Of a stretch of DNA of 64,000 bases, positions 55,180-64,000 are shown in pieces; within the stretch, counting starts at the first letter, position 1, and the number at the start of each line of letters is the position of its first letter. The translations under genes and the position numbers were made by a program. The notes beneath the pieces were generated by a model. It saw only the letters and a program-made list of their open reading frames with translations. It did no database searches and was not told where the DNA came from. Source of the stretch: Paracentrotus lividus (lineage: Eukaryota > Echinodermata > Echinoidea > Camarodonta > Echinidae); contig CALNVZ010003426.1 of the NCBI GenBank assembly GCA_940671915.1, forward strand, positions 4,811,814 through 4,875,813, given 5' to 3'.

Positions 55180-55640
55180 ACTAATCCACATGCACCGCAT
55201 AAAAAGAGTGGAGTATGCCTTAAATGCATCAGTAGAAATTGACCCGCGACACACGCCTCTGCCGTGTGCGTCTTCGGCTGCCCCATCCGGGATCTATCAT
55301 CCGATTCATCCAGGCAAATACCAACCCACAAACCTGGCAGGACACCCTCGTTTCACGGGAAGAGGCACTGCCGTAACCGCCATATAGCGTACTGCAGAAC
55401 ACCTCTCTGAGGCATACTCGTCACCTCCCTCTGCTGGTTGTCGGGGACTGCGTTCACATCCAGAACCAGACTGGTCCACATCCGACCAAATGGACAAGAC
55501 TGGGATCGTCGTTGAGGTGCCCCAGTTTGACAGTTCGTAGTCCGTGCAACGGTTCCGGACGTGTGACCCTCAGACAGGAAATTTCTCCCGCAAGTATCTT
55601 CCTGTTGTTTCCTGTACACCACTTGCCCTGGCACCTGGCC
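55180..55640 (+). pseudogene. Gypsy-type integrase C-terminal fragment, right arm
   Basis: Partner of 28300-28790. The same segments are present but broken in more places, for example 'gcatactcgtcacctccctc' for the left arm's 'gagcatactcgtcacctccc' and loss of bases around 55540. Confidence 0.7.
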
Positions 55641-55727
55641 CAAGCACAGTTTTCCCTCTCACGACCCCTTGGACGGTCTTTATCACCAGCAAGATAATTT
55701 CCTGAACTTTGTTTAAATCATCAAAAA

Positions 55728-56045
55728 GAAGAAATGGTCGAACTGCCATCTCGACACTCCCTGAAACCAGTTCCGACTGGTAATTCTATCGCATGGGGTG
55801 TTGCTGTATATAGCCTTCCCAAATCCCTTGAGTAGAACACTGGTCCAGCAGAAGAATTCTAACAGAGGGATAAAACACTATCCTGCATCAAAAGAAAGAG
55901 ATGGTCGAACTGCTATCTCGACACTCCTGAAACCAGTTCCGACTGTAATTCTATCTGCATGGGTGTTGTTGTACATAGCCTTCCCCAAATCCCTTGAGTA
56001 GAACACTTGGTTCCTGCAGAAGAATTCTAACAGAGCGGCAAACAA
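55728..56045. repeat. 170-bp tandem duplication, right-arm copy
   Basis: Mirror of 27960-28295 with single-base errors in both units ('gaacactggtccagc' for 'gaacacttggtccagc'). Confidence 0.7.
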
Positions 56046-56210
56046 ATATCCAAAATCAGGGACTGAGACTAACCTGTATCTCTCAATACTCTAACTTCCT
56101 TTGTCTTATGAAAACTTACTACATATTGCCTTGTTTTAATGTCTTGCAGTTGCAGTGATGCTTTTAGGGTTAGGGTTGTGCATATGCCGACTCCTTTTAT
56201 TTACATTAAT

Positions 56211-56708
56211 TTAAAGGGGAATTTTCACCCTGGAATTTGTATTGGTCTAAAAAACGAAGAAAATAATAAAAAAATATTAGTGAAAGTTTGAAGAAAAATC
56301 GACCAAAAAATAGGAAGTTATGAATATTTAAAGTTTTTGATTGTGTGACGTCACGTGCGAGCAGCTCTCCATTGGTTGTGTATGTAAATTCCATAAATTT
56401 GTCTTTTTTGTCATGGTTCTTGATAAAGAAATGGGTCAATTTGATATAGTCATGTATATGAACATCTGTTTGATGGTATATCGACCGCACAGGTGACATA
56501 ATTAATTTCTTTTGAAAAAAAATATTTTATGGAATTTACACCACATAACACATAGGAGATCTGCTCGCATGTGACGTCACAGAATCAAAAACTTTGAATA
56601 TTCATAACTTCATAATTTTTGGGGTCGATTTTCTCCAAACTTCATCATTTTCTTTTATTTTTCTTCATTTTTTAAGACCAATAAATTCAGGGTGAACTTC
56701 CCCTTTAA
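56211..56708. repeat. MITE family A, right-arm copy
   Basis: Mirror of 27291-27795, 498 bp, with 'aaaggggaattttcaccctg' at one end, an extra A/T and several homopolymer losses. Confidence 0.88.
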
Positions 56709-57129
56709 GTGCAACAGGAGAATGATGGATTCAGCTCCTACCTGTGTCTTGAGGACCTCTGTAGAAACGATGGATGCCTCACTTGATGAACAATCAGCCT
56801 ATTGACGTTTATATACATTTAGTCTCTAGTTCCATTTCAGTCTTCTTCTTGTGCGTCAGCATGTATATCACTGATTCCTATCAGATCTTGTATATAGTTT
56901 ATCTTTCTGTTCGTTACTTTCTGTTTATTACAGCATACTTTTGTCAATGCTATGATTAAATAAATAAACATCAGAGAGCTAAGCACAATAGAGTTCATCT
57001 AAAACCAACAATGAATTTCCTTTTCTCTTTGTAATAGTCTGACTTCAGTATTTGGTACCAATTATAAATTAAACATTAATGTAACTATTTGTATATATTA
57101 TTAGAAAACGCAACTCAGGATAGGGTCGT

Positions 57130-58329
57130 AATAAACGTATCTAGACCGTGAGATCCTAGCCAAGTCAATGGTGCCACAGCGTGGCACCACAGGGATCAAT
57201 TTTGTTGCTAGAGGGTCAGGACTAGGCGAGGCATGTGAGTAACCTCACTACTCACACAGCTAATGGTTTGACATATGCAAAGGGTAGTATGAATAGTTCA
57301 TATTCTTTATGATCAATTCCACCCTGGCTGAGCAAAAAAGAAATGAAAACTAACAACATCATTATCCTTTTCCTCTTGTAGTAGTCTGACTTCTGTATTT
57401 TGTACAAAGCTATGGAAATGACGCGAACAGCTATCAGGCTTTATTCTAACACCTGATCATGTAGTGACACACAATTTATACAAAATTGATTTTAATTTAA
57501 TCATTATTCTTCTCTTTCATTGCAGGCATATGGATGTTGACCGCAACCAACAGAGAGAGCTTGCCGAAGTCAATGGTGCCACAGCGTGGCGGCACACAAG
57601 GCTCTTATTATGTCGCCAGAAGCAGACTGTGAGGCTGTTAATACTCGCAGCGTTGTCGACATGTGAGAAAGGGTTAGTGTGATTAGATTCATTTCTTTAA
57701 TGATCAATTCCAACCTCTGCCGAGTGAAAGAAGAATGAAAACCAACAAACAACAATCATTTCCTCTTCGATATTCGTCAAGGGATGACCAAAAAAAACAA
57801 AAAACAATACAATTGAGAAATTAAGCCGAATAATCAAGATCGTATCTAAAGATGACAACTATATGAAGAATAAATGCTGAAGAGGTATTATAAAAAATTA
57901 TGGTTATTATTCATGGAAATTCATCACAAATACATCTTTGCTTAATGGGACGTGTATCATACACAATGTCATATGTGGCAACCAGGAAAGTTTTAAACTT
58001 GAGCAGACATTGTCAAGGTATCATCAAGATCGTATCTAAAGATTTAAAAAAGAAAAAAAAAGAAAGAGTTTTTTTCAACAAAGTGCAGGAATTAAAGAAA
58101 TGATGTGACACCAACTAAACAGGAAACTTGTTAGAATCTTATAAAACAGTGTAAATATCCCTTGCAGATGTGTTTTTTAACTATACACAATCTCCTGTTT
58201 CAAATTCATTAGGTGATGGTAACCATCTTAAGCCGAATAAGGAGCATTTCAAAGCTACACCACAAAGTTGCTGGGGGGCGGTGACGCCCAAAATCAGCCT
58301 CTGAGCATAAGCTAGGGCTTTGGTGGCTT
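57130..58329 (+). pseudogene. Right-arm copies of the 25.7-26.9 kb exons, error-rich
   Basis: The truncated 50-codon exon (57130-57290), the full one (57526-57672) and the VTKLLGA exon (58205-58329) are recognisable. All three contain multiple indels, for example 'gcatatggatgttgaccgc' for 'gcatatgacctgttgaccc'. None is open. Confidence 0.55.
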
Positions 58330-58354
58330 NNNNNNNNNNNNNNNNNNNNNNNNN
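58330..58354. other. Assembly gap, 25 N
   Basis: A run of exactly 25 N, immediately followed by 'acccca' and a C run to 58393. The fixed length suggests a placeholder of unknown true size. It is the outer end of the right arm. Confidence 0.98.
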
Positions 58355-58359
58355 ACCCC

Positions 58360-58393
<34 letters not shown>

Positions 58394-58734
58394 TATATGA
58401 AAAATTTCCTGGATTCCCGCCACTTGGTCTTTGCCAAATTGTTTTGTATTATCATTATTCCCCTTTATGTTTCACCGTTTATTTTGCAGAATTTTCAAAA
58501 ATGCAGATTGCTTCCATGACAACATTATTTATTGGTTTTGGAAGCATGTGGTAATTTGGTTAAGTTGAGAAAGATGCTGTTGGTTTCATAATTTGCCCAG
58601 TTTGCAATTATTGTCTTATTACCTACTTATTCTGTATTATATATCTAGGACTCCTTCTTTAAAACCACACTTTAAACATTGGAAAAATATTTTTATTGTT
58701 GTTAATGCATATTCTCTTGTTCTTTGTTACCAAA

Positions 58735-59110
58735 ATGATGAACATTTTCACATTAAATATACCTCATGATGTATTAGCCCCATGCTGTCAAAACTTTTTA
58801 AAAAAATTATATATCTCTCTACATCACCTACAAGTATATTGTCATAAAGTAAAATTAATTTGTATACATTTTTTTAATTGTTTCAGTCCTTTGCTTGGTC
58901 CAGAATGGTGAACATCTTCCACACTCGAAATCTAACTGATGGTGTTGTATTACCACATGCAAGTCCAGGCATTACTCTATTTTCATCTATCATTAATAAT
59001 GTATCTGTAGTTTAATACCAATCTTTTTTATTATTTGTTTCATCCTTTAGCGTCCAGAAGGAAACTATGAATATCATCACCCTCAACCACCTGATGGTGT
59101 ATTACCAACA
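58735..59110 (+). repeat. Triplicated exon-like segment, about 165-170 bp apart
   Basis: 'aaaatgatgaacattttcac' (58733), 'agaatggtgaacatcttcca' (58903) and 'gaaactatgaatatcatcac' (59070) each continue with a related 'ctgatggtgtattacc..catgc' tail. Only the third is open and joins a longer frame; the first two look decayed. Confidence 0.5.
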
Positions 59111-59231
59111 TGCAGTCCAGGCATTACTCTCATTCTCTCTTATACTTCACCTACCCTGTCATGCATGTTCCCGTTATCAGAACTGTGAGAAGAGAGCTGC
59201 TCAGAGATCCCAATAATGAGTGCTCAAAGGG
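59051..59231 (+). CDS. Exon-like block of unidentified gene, part 1
   Basis: The acceptor is 'tcctttag' and the donor 'gtgagt'. The frame reads VQKETMNIITLNHLMVYYQH and AVQALLSFSL. After a one-base shift it reads LYFTYPVMHVPVIRTVRREL then LRDPNNECSKG, ending in phase 2. The composition is strongly protein-like and the hydrophobic middle may be a membrane segment. Not recognised. Confidence 0.4.
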
Positions 59232-60328
59232 GTGAGTCTTTAAACCCATAGATGCACAAAATGTTTTGAAAGTGTAAACAAATCAACATTTGATCTTTCA
59301 AATTGGAACCAATTGTATCTTTATTTTCTTCCAACAAACCTCTGAAAAGATAAAATTGATATTTAATGGCAATTATTGATGGAGATTACAGAATACATAC
59401 TAACGAAATTTCCCAATTTATGTGTGAAAAATAAAGGTCAGTAATAAATATAAACAATTCATATTTGTCTGAGTTTTATTTATTTACTTCTTTTTCCAAG
59501 TGATGTTTATTACATGCATTTATTCCATTCTTGTTTCAAGCATAATGCTCAAATGTCTCCTTAAGGTGAAATAAACTATAAAAAACCACTCATGAACAGT
59601 TGTGTTGTCACATACACTATTGAGAACTAATTTCGTTGAGTGCGTCATGTTAGAAATATCATTTGCTTTAATTGATCAACCTGTTTTACCTTTTTTAAGG
59701 GAATCTAGTGTAGTGGGAATGTGTGGAAAGATGATAGAAAATTATTGTGAGCTTTCCTGTTATTTTCATGCTATTTGGGAAGAGTATCAGAATAAAAAGC
59801 TCCACAAGAAAGAAGATTGCTCTTTATTGCACTTAATCTGCTATAAGTGGTTATTTTCGCGGTGACATTATTTTCGCGAATTTCCGCGAGTTTGGTCTTC
59901 CGAAAAATATCACTTCAATACAAGGTATTTATAGCCATGAAATCATCACCAAAATCGCTAAAATTTATGCTCTCGCCGAATTTCCCCAACTAGATCCAAA
60001 ATCGCTGAAAATATTGTCTTATACAGTAGTCATAATATGACCCAAAAAATATATTCAAACAGCTCACATTTTTTCTGTCCCAACCATTTGTTTTGCCCCA
60101 TACATGCACTTCTGTGTAAAGTGCATGTGATTCAAAGCTGAATTGAGTTTAATTTCTTATCATTTTGCGCAATTCCAAACCTCACGGCACAACAATAATG
60201 CTTATGTGTGAAACTGTTAATCAACCTTTCCCCAAATCACTTTTAGACAGTGTCTTCTACATTTCCATGTCATGACCAAAGAACAATAATTTTTACTTTA
60301 AACTTGATTATTGCTTTTTTTTCTCTAG

Positions 60329-60495
60329 AATCTACTGCGGCTCGGGTATGGTTCATAATAGACAGCCGTCGTCGGTAGTGCTACATACCCAATTTCACCA
60401 CCCTCATGACGGCATTAAGTCGAGGCGACGTTGCTGCCCACCCTTCTAAGCCTTCATTCTACCAGGCCTTATTCACTGCGAGAATATTCCTTGGA
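60329..60495 (+). CDS. Exon-like block of unidentified gene, part 2
   Basis: The acceptor is 'tttctctag' and the donor 'gtaagt'. In phase with the block ending at 59231 it reads GIYCGSGMVHNRQPSSVVLH, TQFHHPHDGIKSRRRCCPPF then a stop. One frame over it continues AAHPSKPSFYQALFTARIFL. One indel would join them. Not recognised. Confidence 0.4.
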
Positions 60496-60557
60496 GTAAG
60501 TAGTCAATTATTTCTAGCAATAAAACTGATTATTTATTAAACTCTTATCCATTTTTT

Positions 60558-61960
60558 ATGCCTCCGCCAAACCGAAGGTTGGTGCCGGAGGCATTATGTT
60601 TTCGGGTGGTCCGTCCGTCCGTACGTCCGTTCCTTTACGTCCGCTCCCGTTTCGTTCTCGCTGATAACTTAAGAACCGGTTTGACGCGATCACTTTCAAA
60701 CTTGGATCATGTATGCATATTGGTAGGGGCAATGAACTGATTAGATTTATGGTCATGAGGTCAAAGGTCAAGGTCAAAGATGTCATTGTAACATGAAAAT
60801 GGGTTCGTTCTCGCCAATAACTTAAGAACTGTTGTGACGGGTCAACTTCAAACTGAGTTAATGTGTGCATATGGGAGGGGCAATGAACTGCTGATTAGAT
60901 TTTGGGGTTCAAAGCGTTCTCGAAGGTCACAGAGGTCATTGAACATAAAAAATAGTTTTGTTCTCGCGCCGATAACTTAAGAACGGTTTGACGGGTCAAC
61001 TTCAAACTGGATCATGTATGATGTGGTATGGTACAATGAACTGATTAGATTTGGAGGTCATGAGGTCAAAGGTCAAAGAGGTCATTGATGTACATGAAAA
61101 TGGCTCGTTCTTGCGATAACTAAGAACCGTTTGAGGGATAAAACTTTTGAAAACTTGGTATCATGATTGCATGTGGTAGGTACAAATGAACTGATTAGGA
61201 ATTTGGGCGTCAGAGGTCAAAGGATCAAAGAGGTCCATTGTGGTACATGAAAATGGCTCGCTTCTTGCGATAACTTAAGAACCGTTTGAGGGATAAACTT
61301 GAAACTTGGTCATATGTGCATATCATGAGGGTCAAATAAACTTATTAGATTTGGGTCATTGAGGTCAAAGGTCACAGGTCATTGTGTACTGTGAAATGGC
61401 TTCTCGTTCTTGCGATAACTTAAGAACCCGGAGGGATCAACTTCAAACTTGAGATCATATTTAACAATATCGGGAGGGACAATGAACTTTATCAGATTTG
61501 GGGTTCATGAGGTCAAAGGTCACAGACGTCATTGTTGTACATAGAAAATTGGCTTGTTCTCGCCAATAAACTTAAAAACCGTTTGACGGATCAATTTCAA
61601 ACTTGGGTCAATATGTGCATATGGGCTACGGACAATAAACTGATTAGAATTTAGAGTCATGAGGCTCAAAGTTCAAGGCCACAGAGGACATTGTTATCTT
61701 TGAAAAATGGCTTTTCTTGCGTATAACTTAAGAACAGTTCGTTGGTTATGCCCAGAAGTTTGAGTTGAAAGAAATCTAGCATACAAACTTGGTCATGTGT
61801 GCATACCCCTAGATGGAGCTCCCAGAGACAAAGTGCACCTCCTTATTATATTTTGAGTCATGAACGTCATCAATAGGTGTCAAGGAAATACACAGTATCG
61901 TCCATTGCTATACATGAAAATGGCCCACGGGTTCTTGCTTGTGACTTGATGAAAGCACGT
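60558..61960 (+). repeat. 'tgccggaggcat' element with degenerate about 130-bp minisatellite
   Basis: The head is 'ggttggtgccggaggcatta' plus GTCC repeats. It is followed by about nine or ten units built on 'cgataacttaagaaccgttt', 'caacttcaaacttgg', 'caatgaactgattagatt', 'ggtcatgaggtcaaaggtca' and 'tcattgtacatgaaaatgg'. Units become increasingly ragged towards 61900. This kind of repeat is widespread in marine invertebrate genomes. Confidence 0.85.
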
Positions 61961-64000
61961 TTTCATTTGGCGTGTTTATGTCAACTTGTCAAATCTACTG
62001 GGTCGGGAGTTGTGGGAAGAGATAACCACTCGAAAGAACATGATGCATAGATTTTAGGTTGCTACGTTTCAAATGGCATCAGATCCCCAATTATAGCCGT
62101 ACTACTGTGAATTCCCAGAATTTATTATAATAAAGTTATATTACTATCGTTTGTTGTGTCATACCCTCTTTCTGACAGCCACCAAACACTTGACAAATCA
62201 GGACTTAAACACCCCTTGCCTCATATATCCTAATAATATACATCGCTTTAGTAGCACGATTCCTTCCTGAATTCCTAAGTATAATTAATTTCTTGATGTA
62301 CAACTTTAATAGAGTTTGGGGTCAATATCTCAAAACAATGAATCAATATATATGGATGCTAAAATACTCAACATGCGCGATGCCTATTTTTATTTTAGCC
62401 CCGAAAATTATAATATGAGGCTCAAATAGTCAGCAGCGCACCTATAGGTTAACTGTTTTTACCCTGTCTGTTCACCCGTGAACTCTTAAAAAACCCTTCA
62501 AATTCTTGTTGTCGTGCTAAAGTTTGGGTACCAAAGTGATTGGGTGGCGTAAACATCATCGAATAAGATTTCATTTCTAGTTAAATCTGATTCCAGATAC
62601 AATACTGTCCCAGGTAGGTTTATATCAAAAAATCACTAATTAACCTTTATGATACCTTTTAAGAAAGTCAGTACCTGTATATACCTTCTTAACCATCTAC
62701 ATTTATGAGCGATGTGTTTACCTTTATATTAAGTCTAATGGGTTACAATGACACGTATAAAGGGACCCTTATCGCTCCTCTATCCAGATTTTTCTAATGT
62801 ATATTATTCACGAGTATACACTAGCGTATAAAGACCGACTACATAATGGCTTATTACTACATTCTTTTATGTTTATCCTGTCGGAATACATCTGTACATA
62901 GAATTGGCAGATTTTCCAAATTGCCCAAAATTGCTTTTCATTACCCATTCATGATAAATATTCCAGCATATCTATCACCATATGTTAATTGCGATGAAGA
63001 GATAGGTTAATCACCAATATCTCAGTGTCAATAAATTTACTACCTTAATAATGCAAAGGACAGAAGCATACAACACAAAGTATATGAGGAAAGCCACCAG
63101 AAGAATTCTAATATACCGATGGCGTGAGGAGAAGAAGACCATTGCATCCTTCTAGGGACCGGAATGCGAACAACATTGTTACTAATGTTTTTGTATGTCT
63201 CTGCTGATATGTGAGAACATATTACTTATGAACTGTCTTCACCTTATTTTTTATTGCATTGATGTGCGGCCACGTCCATCCTCGTTCATGTTTTGCCAAG
63301 CTTTCTTTGATAGAGTACCTCCGAATTCCGTACTCTCTATCTTATAATTATATCTTAATAGTTATCGTGCGAGTTTGTGTTACACTACTACTCATCGTTA
63401 TGACGAGTTAGCAAGAGTGTGAAATGGGAGCCTACCATTCTAATTCTATGTTCAATAGCCAATTACCACATTGCAAATAGCTGATAACGTGATCTACTGC
63501 GCACACATTCGTTACGTATGTATACACCGGAGTTTCAATCTCACTTCCACCCCAATAGATGTAACCCATGAAGCCATATCTTTCAAAGAGAAGTTTCTTA
63601 GTAGCCCTTGCTCGACTAAATAATATCATTAAGAAAATACCTCCAAATCCGGAAGCATTTTCGGGAAAAAAACAGTTTTATTCAATTTAGCAGCCGCATC
63701 CTAACAACCCCTATGCGTGAGGTATTCTATGACACCTAAGAATCAGTTTTCCACAAATCTTACATGTCAGGTTTATTTAATTTGTGTTTATGCCATTACA
63801 TGTCAAGTTTCTTCCTCATGGAATTATGGTATATAATGTTTATTCATATTATGGCTGCTAAACACCTCTCAAAAAGTATGCAAGTGTTATGTGCGCCCTG
63901 GCCTCACGCACCATATGAGAGTAAAATATCACGATGTGAACTTCTCCATTTATACTTTCATGATATAGTGGAACTAATATCGAGAGGAGATCCACATGAC
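61961..64000. other. AT-rich sequence, nothing recognised
   Basis: No exon, repeat family or RNA gene is supported. The 65-codon ORF at 63432-63629 (minus) has no motif and no splice context. Confidence 0.5.

Larger units (their letters stand above)
42428..58329. repeat. Giant inverted repeat, right arm (about 15.9 kb)
   Basis: This is the reverse complement of 25675-41697, about 121 bp shorter overall, the loss accumulating steadily along the arm. Single-base deletions and insertions are scattered and become denser outward. For example, between 57130 and 58320 nearly every line differs from the left arm. It ends at a run of N. Confidence 0.93.

Noticed and set aside
25675-58329. The palindrome as a Polinton/Maverick or other giant virus-like element with terminal inverted repeats
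   Set aside because: The arms meet with only a 730-bp spacer, and no polymerase B, packaging ATPase or capsid gene is visible. The cargo is ordinary nested repeats and exon duplicates.
63432-63629. 65-codon minus-strand ORF at 63432-63629
   Set aside because: No motif, no repeat copy, no splice context; compatible with chance in AT-rich DNA.

Overview
This is a window of an animal nuclear genome: split exons with GT-AG sites, long AT-rich introns and many dispersed repeats. An echinoderm, most likely a sea urchin, is my best guess. That rests on foldback MITEs with a 'ggaagttcacc' terminus, the 'tgccggaggcat' minisatellite, tRNA-derived SINEs and lineage-expanded kinase/HECT-like gene fragments. 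It is inference, not proof.

Layout. (1) 1-9.5 kb, plus strand: the 3' two thirds of a recognisable ITFG2 gene (KICSTOR subunit). The 3' exons (5970-9466) are clean. Exons 2-5 are recognisable but show frame breaks. Exon 6 ends in a 51-bp tandem array that repeats its own 5' splice site. The introns carry foldback elements and SINEs. (2) 9.5-25.3 kb: no intact gene. The minus strand holds remnants of repeated gene families and transposons: a PHD-like/SGNH-like element, a Cys-rich block, a kinase exon, HECT-like duplicates, a P2RX7_C-like segment and several internally duplicated unidentified exons. (3) 25.675-58.329 kb: a giant inverted repeat, with arms of about 16.0 kb (25675-41697) and 15.9 kb (42428-58329) around a 730-bp spacer bounded by G and C runs. 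Each arm holds the same nested cargo: Gypsy-type integrase fragments, a transposase-like HTH, a second integrase-like ORF, MITEs, tandem duplications and repeated copies of a multi-exon gene family that includes a Myb/SANT-like exon. (4) 58330-58354 is a 25-N gap at the outer end of the right arm. (5) 58.36-64 kb: a triplicated exon-like segment, two exon-like blocks of an unidentified gene, an error-rich minisatellite and featureless AT-rich sequence.

The palindrome is the most striking object here, but it must be treated with suspicion. The right arm carries scattered single-base indels and ends exactly at a gap, which is what gap filling with an inverted chimeric long read would produce. 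Only ITFG2 is confidently a functional gene; everything else is repeat, fragment or unidentified coding-like sequence.
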